This document shows positions 25,319 through 35,341 of a stretch of DNA of 64,000 bases, piece by piece (the stretch's first letter is position 1; every line of letters begins with the position of its first letter). Source of the DNA: Ignavibacteriota bacterium (GTDB taxonomy: Bacteria > Bacteroidota > Ignavibacteria > Ignavibacteriales > Melioribacteraceae); assembly GCA_013112585.1 (NCBI GenBank), contig JABFGH010000022.1, positions 23,308 to 87,307 of the forward strand. Reading direction: 5' to 3'. The translations under genes and the position numbers were made by a program. A model generated the notes under the pieces. The model searched no databases. It saw only the letters and a list, made by a program, of their open reading frames with translations, and had not been told where the DNA came from.

Positions 25319-27118
25319 ATGAAAACAATACTTTTAATATTAGGATTACTCCTTGCAATTAGCTGTTCATCAACTGAGCAGCTTGAAGATAAAACTGCTG
25401 CACAAAAAAAAGTTGATGATAAACATAAATCAGCTCAAGCCTCAGATCATTTTGTTGATGGTACTATTTTAGAAATGAAAGGAAAATATGCTGAGGCAAT
25501 AATTGAATATCAGCAGGCATTGGAACTTGACCCGGACGGTGGAATTTATTTTGCGCTGGCAAAAAATTATTTTCGTTTACACAAAATGCCCCTGGCAATT
25601 AAGAATGCAAAAAAAGCAGTTGAATATGATACGAACCATATCGAATACAAAGAACTGCTCGGAAAGATTTATCTAAACTCTCAACTACCCGATTCTGCTA
25701 TTGCAGTTTTTGAAGATATAACAGCATTGGACTCAACAAATACTAACGCACTTTTTAACCTTGCATTTCTGTACGAAAAGAACAGACCGACACAAGCGTT
25801 AAAAACATATAATAAGCTGCTTGATATTACCGGACCGGAATGGAATTTATTAGTGAAGATTGCCGATTTGAATGAACGGATGGGCAATGTTGAAGAAACA
25901 ATAAAAACCGTCGAAAATCTCCTGGCATTAAATCCATCGAGCCTTGAACTGCAAAAGCTCTTAATTGAATCTTACATAAAAAGCGGAAAATATGATAAAG
26001 CCGAGATGATGATAAACGAATCTTTAACATTATTCCCCGAAGATATTCAGTTAATTGAAATGAAAGCCGGATTGTTTGTTCAGCAGGAAAATATTGATGA
26101 AGGAGCAAAAGAATATATCAAACTTATCCATAATGAAGATTATCCATTTGCTGCAAAGGTAAGAATCGGCGGTGCTTTTTTTAATCAGGCAATTTTAGAT
26201 AGCTCATCAATTGATGCTGCAAAAAATTTACTGAATGAGATAAATAAAGATTCACTCGATTGGGAAGTGAATGCCTACTTAGGCGAACTCGAAATGCGTG
26301 ACGGAAATGATTCACTGGCAATTGAGTATTTAGAAACCTCTGCTGATCTGGCAGCATGGAACCCCGATATTTGGATAAGATTAAGCGGATTACTTTTTGA
26401 TAATGCCCGCTATCAAATAGCTGTTGACAAGTTAGAAGAAGTAATAGAAAATTTTCCCGATGAATTTATACTAAATATTGTGCTTGGGTTATCTCATGGT
26501 CAGCTTAACCAATATGATAAAGCTCTGCCTTATGTAAAAAAAGCAGTTGAACTTAATCCGAATGATTTTACTTCGCTTTACGCATATGGTTTTACATTAA
26601 ACCAAATTAAAAGAGAAGATGAAGCGATAACATATCTTAAAAAAGCATTGGAGGTTGATCCCGATAATGTACAGATACTTGGCACACTCGGTTTAATTTA
26701 CGACAATAAGGAAATGTGGGAAGAGTGCGATGATGCTTATGAAACCGCACTTTCAATAGATTCAACCGATGCCCTCGTTCTCAATAATTATGCATACTCA
26801 CTCTCCGAAAGGAATATTCAGCTTGAGAGAGCTTTTAAAATGTCAACTCAAGCAGTAGAAGCCGCTCCCGATAATTCTTCTTATCTCGATACAAAAGGGT
26901 GGATACTTTTTCGGCTCGGCAAATACGAAGAGGCAGAAGAATACATAAATAAATCATTAGAAGTTGACCCTGAGAATGCAGTAGTGCTTGATCATTTAGG
27001 TGATGTTCAATTTATGTTGGGTCAAAAAGAAGAGGCACTTAAAAGCTGGGAAAAATCATTCGAGTTAGATCCGTCGCAAGAAAAACTAAAATTAAAAATT
27101 GAAAAAGGGGAATTGTGA
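25319..27118 (+). CDS. TPR-repeat lipoprotein
   Basis: 599 residues. A signal peptide with lipobox LAISC gives lipidation at residue 16 or so. The rest is a solenoid of about 12-14 tetratricopeptide repeats of 34 residues (for example AIIEYQQALELDPDGGIYFA, AEEYINKSLEVDPENAVVLD). Such proteins act as periplasm-facing scaffolds, often near outer-membrane assembly or secretion machinery. Its stop overlaps the GTG start of the DUF4292 gene by 3 bases, so the two and the EnvC-like gene after form an operon. Confidence 0.85.
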   Translation: MKTILLILGLLLAISCSSTEQLEDKTAAQKKVDDKHKSAQASDHFVDGTILEMKGKYAEAIIEYQQALELDPDGGIYFALAKNYFRLHKMPLAIKNAKKAVEYDTNHIEYKELLGKIYLNSQLPDSAIAVFEDITALDSTNTNALFNLAFLYEKNRPTQALKTYNKLLDITGPEWNLLVKIADLNERMGNVEETIKTVENLLALNPSSLELQKLLIESYIKSGKYDKAEMMINESLTLFPEDIQLIEMKAGLFVQQENIDEGAKEYIKLIHNEDYPFAAKVRIGGAFFNQAILDSSSIDAAKNLLNEINKDSLDWEVNAYLGELEMRDGNDSLAIEYLETSADLAAWNPDIWIRLSGLLFDNARYQIAVDKLEEVIENFPDEFILNIVLGLSHGQLNQYDKALPYVKKAVELNPNDFTSLYAYGFTLNQIKREDEAITYLKKALEVDPDNVQILGTLGLIYDNKEMWEECDDAYETALSIDSTDALVLNNYAYSLSERNIQLERAFKMSTQAVEAAPDNSSYLDTKGWILFRLGKYEEAEEYINKSLEVDPENAVVLDHLGDVQFMLGQKEEALKSWEKSFELDPSQEKLKLKIEKGEL

Positions 27119-27900
27119 AAAATTTCATTTTGAAAATTTCAGCAATAATTATTTTAATTGTATTGGCTGAAAGTTGTGTCCCTTCAAAACCGGCATACGA
27201 AGAACAAGTGCTGCCCGCTGATAGACTAATTAAGCAGCTTGAAAAAAATAGAAGAAAGATTAAGACTTTTAGAGGAACAGGCGTTTTAAGTATTGAGAGT
27301 CCTGAACTAAGCGCAAACGCAAATTTTGAAGTCATGCTGAAAAAACCGGATTCAATTAAACTCTCTATTTACGGTCCGTTTGGAATTGATCTTGCACATG
27401 CAATGGTTACAAAAAATAGTTTTGTTTTTTATGATGTAATTAGAAACAATGTGTATGAAGGCAGGAATAAAGAAACAGTTCTTAAAAAAATATTTAAGGT
27501 AGATTTTTCATTTGATGATTTGATGGATGCTTTTGCAGGGGCTGTAAACTTAACTGATAATTTAAGCAGAGAACCTGATCAATATAACTTAAATGATGAG
27601 GATTACTTTTTAACCTATACTGATTCATTAATGAATAAAGAATCGAAATATACAATTGAACTGGTGAGCCTGGCTTTAACAAATTATAAACTTGCAGATT
27701 TAACCGGCGGAACAATATTCGAAGGCAAGTATAAAGATTTTAAGCTGTTCAGCGATGTGCCCGTTCCTTACAAAACATTTGTTGAAAATAAAGAAAATAA
27801 TCAAAGTGTAGATATTGATTATCGTAATATTGAAGTGAATAATGAATTAAGTAATTTAACTATTCAAATTCCAAAAGATGCGAATGTAATAAAATGGTAA
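27115..27900 (+). CDS. DUF4292-family lipoprotein (LolB-like fold)
   Basis: 261 residues from GTG (overlapping the previous stop). Lipobox LAESC at about residue 21. The mature part resembles the DUF4292 family, LolA/LolB-like proteins of Bacteroidota: amphipathic beta-strands such as IKTFRGTGVLSIE, ANANFEVMLKKPDSIKLSIYGPFGID, and a YRNIEVNNEL-containing end. A role in lipoprotein handling or envelope assembly is inferred from fold resemblance only. It overlaps the next gene by 7 bases. Confidence 0.75.
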   Translation: MKNFILKISAIIILIVLAESCVPSKPAYEEQVLPADRLIKQLEKNRRKIKTFRGTGVLSIESPELSANANFEVMLKKPDSIKLSIYGPFGIDLAHAMVTKNSFVFYDVIRNNVYEGRNKETVLKKIFKVDFSFDDLMDAFAGAVNLTDNLSREPDQYNLNDEDYFLTYTDSLMNKESKYTIELVSLALTNYKLADLTGGTIFEGKYKDFKLFSDVPVPYKTFVENKENNQSVDIDYRNIEVNNELSNLTIQIPKDANVIKW

Positions 27901-29087
27901 AGCGCTCATTAAATATTTTAGCTGTTTTAGTTTTATCTATTACTTGTTTAAACGCTCAATCAAACAATAAAATTAAAGCCAAAAGTGCTGAGTTAGATAA
28001 TTTACGCAACGATATTAAAAAGCTTGAAAGTGAACTTTCGGAAAAAACTAAAAAGGAAAAAGAATCACTTTCATCACTCGAAAAAATCAATAATCAAAAT
28101 CATCTTCTTTCAAAACTTATTAACAAATTACGTAGAGAAGAAAAAAATAAAACAAAAAAGATAGAAAATATTAGTGAAGAATTATCAAGCGTTGAAAAGA
28201 AAATCGGTGAACTGAAAAAAGACTATTCAAGTTATATAGTATGGCTTTACAAATACGGCAGCGGCTCAACAATAAAGTATTTATTAGAATCAGAATCGAT
28301 AAATCAAGCAGCACTTAGATATCAATACCTTTCCTCAATTACTTCCGAGAATGAAAAAAAACTTGCCGAATTAAATGAGAGTAAAGAAAAATTTGAAAAC
28401 TTAACTACTGAATTATCAAACGAAGTGGCAGAAAAAGCCAATATCGTAAAAAGCAAAAGAGGCGAATTAAAAGTATTAAAGAGGAAAAAAAATAGTAGGC
28501 AGAAAATAATTGAGAAAATTAAAAAAGATAAAAGTTCACTGAGTAAAGAGATTAGACAAAAAAGAGAAGCCGAAGAAGAGATAAAAAATCTTATTTCAAA
28601 ATTAATTGAAGCTGAAATTGCTAAAAAAGATAGTGAAGGTAAAAACTCAGTTGTTAAAAGATTTGACTACGATAACTTTGAAAATTTTTACGGACTAAAA
28701 GGAAAGATGAACTGGCCCGTTAGGCAGGGTAAAGTGATAAGGAAGTTCGGTAAAAATAAAAATGCTAAACTTAATACTGTTACAATGAATTACGGTGTTG
28801 ATATTAGGACATCCCCTCAATCCAATATTTATGCAGTTGCTGAAGGAGTTGTTTCGGCAATTGAGTGGATACCCGGTTTTGGCAGTGTGGTTATTTTAAC
28901 ACACAAAGATAATTACCGAACAGTTTACGGACACATTAAAGATATTAGTGTTCTTGAGGGAGAAAAAATTAAAGGCGGCGAATTGATTGGCAAAGTTAAT
29001 GAGAGCCTTGAGGGTAACATTATTCATTTTGAAATATGGAATCATCGCGATAATCAAAATCCTGAAATTTGGCTCGCTAGAAAATGA
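27894..29087 (+). CDS. EnvC/NlpD-like LytM-domain protein, degenerate zinc site
   Basis: 397 residues. Signal peptide (to about 20), long coiled coil (about 25-250) and a C-terminal M23/LytM domain (about 290-395). In active M23 enzymes zinc is held by H and D in HxGxD and by HxH. Here the first motif is N299-Y-G-V-D303 (His to Asn), and the last is I376-I-H378 (His to Ile); H347 in YGH is kept. Two zinc ligands are missing, so it is probably a non-catalytic activator of amidases at division, as EnvC is in Escherichia coli. It is in an operon with the TPR and DUF4292 lipoproteins and overlaps the methyltransferase start by 4 bases. Confidence 0.88.
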   Translation: MVKRSLNILAVLVLSITCLNAQSNNKIKAKSAELDNLRNDIKKLESELSEKTKKEKESLSSLEKINNQNHLLSKLINKLRREEKNKTKKIENISEELSSVEKKIGELKKDYSSYIVWLYKYGSGSTIKYLLESESINQAALRYQYLSSITSENEKKLAELNESKEKFENLTTELSNEVAEKANIVKSKRGELKVLKRKKNSRQKIIEKIKKDKSSLSKEIRQKREAEEEIKNLISKLIEAEIAKKDSEGKNSVVKRFDYDNFENFYGLKGKMNWPVRQGKVIRKFGKNKNAKLNTVTMNYGVDIRTSPQSNIYAVAEGVVSAIEWIPGFGSVVILTHKDNYRTVYGHIKDISVLEGEKIKGGELIGKVNESLEGNIIHFEIWNHRDNQNPEIWLARK

Positions 29088-29740
29088 GATGGCTTACCAA
29101 GCATGCTTCAAATATTGAAACTGACAATTTATCGGGCAAATTTCGCAGCAGGAGATTAAAAATTCTCCTTTCTAAAATTAAAAATCTAAATTCAGTAAAT
29201 ACCCAAATTATTGATATTGGCGGCTCAAATTATTTTTGGGAAACTCTCGGCAAAGAAGATCACATCAATTTTAACTTAACATTAGTAAATAAAGAAAAAA
29301 ATCACATTAAAGGTTTTAAGGGTATTATTGCTGATGCAGCTAATTTACAATTCATTAAAAACAATGCCTTCGATTTATGTTTCTCGAATTCCGTAATCGA
29401 GCATTTACCAACTTTTGATGAGCAGAAGCAAATGGCGGAAAGTATTTTGCGAATTGCACCATATCATTTCATTCAAACACCGGCATATATTTTTCCGGTT
29501 GAACCCCATTTTTTATTTCCGTTTTTCCATTGGCTGCCGGAGTTTATTCGTATTAAACTTTTACAGAATTTTAGATTGGGCTGGTATGAAAAACTGCCGG
29601 AATTTCATAGAGCTGAAACATTAGTGAAATCAATTAGGATTATGAAAAAGCGTGAGTTGAAAAAAATGTTTCCGGGTTCGCATATTATTACGGAATATGT
29701 ATTATTTTTGCCTAAGTCTTACATTGTAACAAACTTATAA
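29084..29740 (+). CDS. Class I SAM-dependent methyltransferase, glycan cluster
   Basis: 218 residues. A Rossmann motif I (IDIGGSNYFWE, about 42) and the motif-IV-like DLCFSNSVIEHLP (about 101) are seen, with no known specificity. It starts in an ATGA overlap with the EnvC-like gene and is followed by a flippase, so it probably modifies a sugar or a lipid carrier intermediate in the glycan cluster; this is an inference from place. Confidence 0.75.
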   Translation: MRWLTKHASNIETDNLSGKFRSRRLKILLSKIKNLNSVNTQIIDIGGSNYFWETLGKEDHINFNLTLVNKEKNHIKGFKGIIADAANLQFIKNNAFDLCFSNSVIEHLPTFDEQKQMAESILRIAPYHFIQTPAYIFPVEPHFLFPFFHWLPEFIRIKLLQNFRLGWYEKLPEFHRAETLVKSIRIMKKRELKKMFPGSHIITEYVLFLPKSYIVTNL

Positions 29741-29757
29741 CAACAGCCGCTAAAGTA

Positions 29758-31032
29758 TTGATTAAACCACAGCATAAAAATCTTGTTTATAATTTTTCTT
29801 CATTAACCCTATTCCAAATATCAAATTATATTTTTCCATTAATAACTTTTCCATATTTAGTTAGAGTACTTGGACCAGAAAAATATGGATTGATTAGTTT
29901 TGCAGCTGCGTTTGTGCTTTACTTTAACATTATTACAGATTATGGTTTTAATATTACTGCAACAAAGGCAATTTCATTAAACCGGGATAATAAAATTAAA
30001 ATCAGTGAAATTATAAGTAATATTTTTATGATAAAACTGGGTTTGTTTTTGCTTTGCACAATACTGTTTTTCCTTATTGTTTTAAGCTTCTCAAAATTTA
30101 GTAACGATCTATTAATTTATGTTTACAGTTTCTATTCTCTAATTGGGTTAGTATTGCTGCCGAACTGGGTATTTCAGGGTTTAGAAAAAATGAAGTTTAT
30201 AGCCATAATAAATATTGCAGTTAAAGTTTTCTGGGTGATAAGCATATTCATATTTATTAAATCGGAAAGTGATTATCTCCTTTTAGTTTTGCTTAACAGC
30301 TTTTCTATAATTTTAATCAGTTTTATAAGTTTACTGGTAATTTATTTTTTATTCAAAATAAAATTTGTCAAACCGAGTTATGCAGAAATAAAATTACTAC
30401 TGTTTGAAGGCTGGTATATTTTTATCTCAACTGCTTCAATCTCACTATACACGAACAGTAATATTTTTATTTTAGGACTTTTTGCAAGCAATGAAATTGT
30501 AGGATATTTTTCTGCCGCTGATAAAATAAGAATGGCTTTTCAAAATATTACAAGTTCAGCCGGGCAAGTTATATTTCCTTATTTATCAAATTTATTTAAG
30601 AATGGTTTTAACTCAGCCGTTACCTTTATTAAAAAGTATATTGCTTCTGGATCAGTTCTACTTTTCTCTTTAACAGTTGTTATGTTTATTACTGCACCTT
30701 GGGTTATAGATATTGTACTTGGTCCAAAATATGAAACTTCACTGCCAATTTTTAGAATACTAATTTTTCTTCCTTTAATAATATTTTACAGCAACGCACT
30801 CGGTATTCAAATAATGATAAATTTAGGATACAATAAAGAATTTACAAAAGTTGTTCTAACGGCAGGCATAATCAGTATAATGCTTTCTTTTATATTTGTA
30901 CCAATGTATTTAGAAATAGGACTGGCAATTATAATGCTTTTAGTAGAACTGATTGTAAGTTTAGGAATGCTTAATTTTGTTTTGAGAAAAAATATATTAT
31001 CTATAAAAAAAGTTGAACTAAATCAAAAATGA
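29758..31032 (+). CDS. Wzx-type polysaccharide flippase
   Basis: 424 residues from TTG (29758). Twelve or so hydrophobic segments fill the protein. The first, FPLITFPYLVRVLGPEKYGL, is the signature of the PST/Wzx branch of the MOP exporter superfamily. It should flip undecaprenyl-linked oligosaccharide across the inner membrane for O-antigen or capsule assembly. It overlaps the next gene by 4 bases. Confidence 0.9.
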   Translation: MIKPQHKNLVYNFSSLTLFQISNYIFPLITFPYLVRVLGPEKYGLISFAAAFVLYFNIITDYGFNITATKAISLNRDNKIKISEIISNIFMIKLGLFLLCTILFFLIVLSFSKFSNDLLIYVYSFYSLIGLVLLPNWVFQGLEKMKFIAIINIAVKVFWVISIFIFIKSESDYLLLVLLNSFSIILISFISLLVIYFLFKIKFVKPSYAEIKLLLFEGWYIFISTASISLYTNSNIFILGLFASNEIVGYFSAADKIRMAFQNITSSAGQVIFPYLSNLFKNGFNSAVTFIKKYIASGSVLLFSLTVVMFITAPWVIDIVLGPKYETSLPIFRILIFLPLIIFYSNALGIQIMINLGYNKEFTKVVLTAGIISIMLSFIFVPMYLEIGLAIIMLLVELIVSLGMLNFVLRKNILSIKKVELNQK

Positions 31033-32129
31033 TGTATGATTATCTAATAGTTGGAGCAGGATACGCAGGTTCAGTATTTGCTGAAAGAATAACCTCTCAA
31101 TTGAATAAAAAAGTTCTTCTAGTTGAAAAACGCAGCCACATTGGGGGCAACGCATACGATGAGTTTGATGAGCATGGAATACTAGTTCATAGGTATGGAC
31201 CGCATATTTTTCATACAAATAGTAAAATGGTGTTTGAATATCTTTCTCAATTTACCGAATGGTTATTTTATGAGCACAAAGTTTTAGCAAAATTGGGTAG
31301 TGAATTATATCCAATACCAATAAACAGATTAACTTTAAATAAACTTTACAATTTAAATCTGAAAGATGAAGAAGAAACAAAACATTATTTTGATAAAGTG
31401 AAAGAGTTAAAGTATCCAATATTAAACTCTGAGGATATAATTGTAAGTCAAGTAGGAAGAGATTTATACGAAAAATTTTTTAAGTTTTATACCTATAAGC
31501 AATGGAATCTTATACCGTCGGAATTATCGGCGCAAGTCTGCGGAAGAATACCTGTTAGATTAAACGATGACTGCCGCTATTTTACTGACAAATATCAATT
31601 TATGCCGAAACATGGTTACACGAAACTATTTGAGAAGATGCTTGCAAATAAAAATATTGAGATAGTATTAGGTACAGATTACAAAAGCATTCTAAACGAT
31701 GTGAAAATTAATAAGCTGATTTACACGGGTCCAATAGATTACTTTTTCGATAATGAATTCGGAAAGCTGCCTTACAGATCAATTGAATTTGAATGGAAGC
31801 ATTTTAATAAAGTACAGGCACAAGAAACAGCACAAATTAATTATGTTGAAAAAGAAGTAAATTACACTCGTGTAGTGGAGCATAAGCAATTGACAGGGCA
31901 GAAAGTAGACGGTACAACATTAAGTTATGAATACGCAAGAGCGGAAGGGGAACCATTTTATCCAATCCCAACAAACGATAATCGAGATTTATATTTGAAA
32001 TATCGTAAAGAAGCAGACAAGCTAAAATCAGTTATATTTTGCGGTAGGTTAGCAGAATACCAGTACTACAACATGGATCAAGTTGTGGCAAATACATTAA
32101 AAAATTTCAAAGAGATGCATCATGCGTAG
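31029..32129 (+). CDS. glf: UDP-galactopyranose mutase
   Basis: 366 residues. Converts UDP-galactopyranose to UDP-galactofuranose with reduced FAD. Visible: FAD Rossmann motif YLIVGAGYAGSVFAER, the RSHIGGNAYD motif, HRYGPHIFHT, YTYKQWN with the conserved Trp, and a C-terminal RLAEYQYYNMDQV. ATG at 31029 and ATG at 31032 are both possible starts. It implies galactofuranose in the surface glycan made by this cluster. Confidence 0.96.
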   Translation: MMYDYLIVGAGYAGSVFAERITSQLNKKVLLVEKRSHIGGNAYDEFDEHGILVHRYGPHIFHTNSKMVFEYLSQFTEWLFYEHKVLAKLGSELYPIPINRLTLNKLYNLNLKDEEETKHYFDKVKELKYPILNSEDIIVSQVGRDLYEKFFKFYTYKQWNLIPSELSAQVCGRIPVRLNDDCRYFTDKYQFMPKHGYTKLFEKMLANKNIEIVLGTDYKSILNDVKINKLIYTGPIDYFFDNEFGKLPYRSIEFEWKHFNKVQAQETAQINYVEKEVNYTRVVEHKQLTGQKVDGTTLSYEYARAEGEPFYPIPTNDNRDLYLKYRKEADKLKSVIFCGRLAEYQYYNMDQVVANTLKNFKEMHHA

Positions 32130-33030
32130 TGAGCCATTAGTTACTGTTAATATACTATCATTTAACCGAAAGGAAGAACTGCGCATAACGCTTACAAAAG
32201 TTTTTGAACAAGATTATAAGAATATTGAAGTGATAGTAGTTGATAATGCATCGGAAGACGGTACTCAGCGAATGGTGCAGAGTGAATTTCCGGCGGTAAA
32301 ATTAATACAGCTTAAAAAGAACATTGGCATTGCCGGCTGGAACAAGGGTTTTGAAGCAGCAAAAGGGGAGTATGTTTTGGTGCTGGATGATGATAGTTAC
32401 CCGGAGAAGGAAACAATATGTGATGGGGTAAAGGCTTTTAATGAGGGTAATAAAAAACTTGGAATAGTTGCATTCAAAATTTATAATAATCGTTACAATT
32501 TTTACGAAACTGAAGGATTTACAAAAAAACCGAGGTTTTTTGTTGGATGCGGTGCAATGATATCTAAAAATGTTCTGAATCATGTTGGATTTTTCAACAG
32601 TCAGTATTTTATTTACTATCATGAACTTGATTATTCTGCTAGGTGTTATGATAATGATTATGATATTATTCTGCACAGCACTGCTCAGGTTATTCATAAT
32701 CAAACATTAAAATCTAGAGGTGAAAATAACACTAATCCATTTCAATCCGGCTATCGCTATAAGTATTACTTTTTAAGCTATTCTATATTTCTCATACAAA
32801 ACTTCAATTTAAATTATACCTCTATATATTTAATTAAATGGTGGTGCAATAGACTACTAGTCTGTATTAAAATGAATTACTGGGTAGAATTTTTTCAATC
32901 ATCATTATTAGTTCTAAAAGAGATGAAAAAAATACGTGGAAAGAAAAAAATACTTAAGCCGGCAATACAAAAATATTACGATTATGGAAATATAGAATTA
33001 TTTGATAGGAATTATTTTGGTAAAAAATGA
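32122..33030 (+). CDS. Family 2 glycosyltransferase
   Basis: 302 residues. GT-A fold with VTVNILSFNRKEEL at the start, VVDNASEDGT near 38, and a D-D-D (LVLDDDS) metal motif near 92, then KNVLNHVGFF and HELDYSARC. Closest general class is rhamnosyl/galactofuranosyl-type GT2. Since glf is next to it, a galactofuranosyltransferase is possible; not provable from sequence. Coupled by 4- and 8-base overlaps with its neighbours. Confidence 0.88.
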   Translation: MRSEPLVTVNILSFNRKEELRITLTKVFEQDYKNIEVIVVDNASEDGTQRMVQSEFPAVKLIQLKKNIGIAGWNKGFEAAKGEYVLVLDDDSYPEKETICDGVKAFNEGNKKLGIVAFKIYNNRYNFYETEGFTKKPRFFVGCGAMISKNVLNHVGFFNSQYFIYYHELDYSARCYDNDYDIILHSTAQVIHNQTLKSRGENNTNPFQSGYRYKYYFLSYSIFLIQNFNLNYTSIYLIKWWCNRLLVCIKMNYWVEFFQSSLLVLKEMKKIRGKKKILKPAIQKYYDYGNIELFDRNYFGKK

Positions 33031-34190
33031 AGTCAGTACTTTATAAACCAACTTGGCGTATTTATTTTAATAATACAGCAGCTTATGCAATTTATTTGAT
33101 AACGCGGATGTTGGTGAAAAATAAAAAGAAGGGAAAAGGTCTTCTATTTATTAACACCGGGCAAATTGGGGATCTAGTCATATCAAGTGTTATTTTGCTG
33201 AACGCACAAAAATTAAATTCTGGTTATAAAATTTATTTTCTTTTGCAGGAAAAATATATGGAACTATATTCAGATTATACAGGGAATGTTGAGTTTATTA
33301 CTTGGCAAAAGGAAAAATATAAATACAATATAATTTATCGGATTTCTTTTCTAAACAAATTAAGATCACTAGGAATAAATAGAACCTATAATTTAACTGC
33401 CGCAAGGGGTATTACAAATGATGAATTATCCCTGCTTTCAGGTGCCGAAAAAGTATTTTGTTTAAGTTCGAATTGGAAATACCTAAAAAAACTTTTCGGC
33501 AATTTAATGGATAAAAAGTATGAACAAGTTTTAAACTTTGGAACTTTAAATGAATATGAAAAGCATACAGAACTAATTAAGTTCATAACGTCCGACAGTA
33601 TATTCATGAATAAAACACATATTTATTTATCATCCGATGTTGTAAAGAGAACCCAAGGAAAAGTTAAATTCTTGGATGATAATTCTGATCAATCTTATGT
33701 AGTTATAGCCCCTATGTCTGACACAATTGAAAAAGATTGGAGTTTTGAAAACTATAAAGAACTGATTGTTCAAATTGTTGAAAACACAAATTATTTAATC
33801 ATACTGATTGGAACAAATAAACAGAATATACATTTTAGATCAATTGAAAAATTTAATCCTTCAAGAATAATGAACACTGCCGGTAGGTACAGTCTTTTAG
33901 AAAGCGCAATTATAGTTAAAAACTCATTGCTTTATATAGGCAATGATTCCGGGTTTACACATATAGCAAAAGCACTTGGAACACCATTGTTAGGAATTGT
34001 GGGCGGCGGATATTGGAAGAGTTTTTTCCCTTATAATATTTCTTCAACAGAAAAATATTTATATGATGAATGTGAGTACTCTGGTTGCGAATTACGGTGC
34101 ATGTTTTCGCAAAAATATTGCTTGACTAATGTTACACCGCGAGATGCATTTAACCACATTGCGGATCTAATTCCCCAAAAACGTAAGTAA
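33027..34190 (+). CDS. Family 9 (heptosyltransferase-like) glycosyltransferase
   Basis: 387 residues. GT-B fold with GLLFINTGQIGDLVISSV at the start, VVIAPMSDTIEKDWS in the middle, and YIGNDSGFTHIAKALGTPLL as the donor-binding end motif, all family 9 features. It transfers heptose or a related sugar to lipopolysaccharide or glycan. The end holds several cysteines (CEYSGCELRC), unusual for the family and possibly structural. Confidence 0.88.
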   Translation: MKSVLYKPTWRIYFNNTAAYAIYLITRMLVKNKKKGKGLLFINTGQIGDLVISSVILLNAQKLNSGYKIYFLLQEKYMELYSDYTGNVEFITWQKEKYKYNIIYRISFLNKLRSLGINRTYNLTAARGITNDELSLLSGAEKVFCLSSNWKYLKKLFGNLMDKKYEQVLNFGTLNEYEKHTELIKFITSDSIFMNKTHIYLSSDVVKRTQGKVKFLDDNSDQSYVVIAPMSDTIEKDWSFENYKELIVQIVENTNYLIILIGTNKQNIHFRSIEKFNPSRIMNTAGRYSLLESAIIVKNSLLYIGNDSGFTHIAKALGTPLLGIVGGGYWKSFFPYNISSTEKYLYDECEYSGCELRCMFSQKYCLTNVTPRDAFNHIADLIPQKRK

Positions 34191-34235
34191 TTTTACGCAC
34201 TATAATTTTTTTTTAATATACTTAGGACTTTTATT

Positions 34236-35303
34236 TTGAAAATTCTTGAACTCACCCGTTTATTCTACCCCTCTTTAGGAGGAATTGAAAAGTTTGTTGA
34301 TGACAGATTAAAAATTTATCAGCACCTTAAATATAATTTTAAAGTAATCACAACTACACAAACCGAGCGGCAGATATCAGGGACAACCAAAAATAAAGAT
34401 GTGACATACTTAAAAAGTTTTTCCCCTTATGAAATAACATTTGGACTCAAGCGTGTTCTCAAATCGGATTATGATATTTTAAGTGTAAATCAGTTTGGTT
34501 ATCATTATGCAGATTATGCGATAATGAAAGCTTTTCGGGCAGGAAAAAAAATTGTTGTAACGCCCCACTACTTATTTCATACAGATAGATATGCGGCTGT
34601 TAAAAATGCTTATTCCAAATTTCTTCTTCCTTCACTTCTAAAGAAGATTGACAGAATTATTTGTTTTACACAAACAGAAAAAGAATATTGGATAAAGTCC
34701 TTTCCATTTACCGAAAAAAAATTATCTGTAATTCCACATTACTTTAAACCGGCTAATTTAAATTCTGTCCCTGATAATTCTGATCGAGAATATTATTTTT
34801 TGTACCTAGGCAGGGGAGCAAAAAACAAAAGAATCGATTTGCTAATTAAGGCATTTAATTCTTCAAATTTAGATTATGGTTTATACTTAACAATTTATGA
34901 AGATGAACTTTCCGATGAATTAAATACTATTGTAAAATCGAATGCAAAAATTAAATTACTTGGCAGAATTAAAGAAGAAGAAAAACATCTGCTGCTTTCC
35001 AAATGTTCTGCATTAATTTTGCCTACAGATTTTGAAGCATTCGGCATTGTCTGTTTAGAGGCATCCTTTTACGAGAAACCAATTTTATGCAGCAGCCTTT
35101 CTGTTTTATGTGAAATTTTAGATGATCGAGGCGTTCTATTTTTTAATAATGATATAAAATCTATATCCAATTCATTGATCAAATTGGGTCAATTAAATAA
35201 AAATGAAAGAGCTGCAATGGGAAAAATCAATAAGGAAAATTTACAAAAGTATAATTTTGAAAAAGTCGTAGATTTATATAGTGAGTTATTTAAGTCTCTT
35301 TAA
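34236..35303 (+). CDS. Family 4 glycosyltransferase
   Basis: 355 residues from TTG at 34236, with AGGACTT ahead. GT-B fold: N-terminal LTRLFYPSLGGIEKFV (glycine-rich) and C-terminal YLGRGAKNKRIDLLIKAF plus the nucleotide-sugar binding EAFGIVCLEASFYEKP (E-x7-E). Retaining family 4 (mannosyl-like). It follows the GT9 gene with a 45-base gap. Confidence 0.9.
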   Translation: MKILELTRLFYPSLGGIEKFVDDRLKIYQHLKYNFKVITTTQTERQISGTTKNKDVTYLKSFSPYEITFGLKRVLKSDYDILSVNQFGYHYADYAIMKAFRAGKKIVVTPHYLFHTDRYAAVKNAYSKFLLPSLLKKIDRIICFTQTEKEYWIKSFPFTEKKLSVIPHYFKPANLNSVPDNSDREYYFLYLGRGAKNKRIDLLIKAFNSSNLDYGLYLTIYEDELSDELNTIVKSNAKIKLLGRIKEEEKHLLLSKCSALILPTDFEAFGIVCLEASFYEKPILCSSLSVLCEILDDRGVLFFNNDIKSISNSLIKLGQLNKNERAAMGKINKENLQKYNFEKVVDLYSELFKSL

Positions 35304-35341
35304 TCTATTTGTTCTTGAATAAATTACAGTGGGGTACTTAT

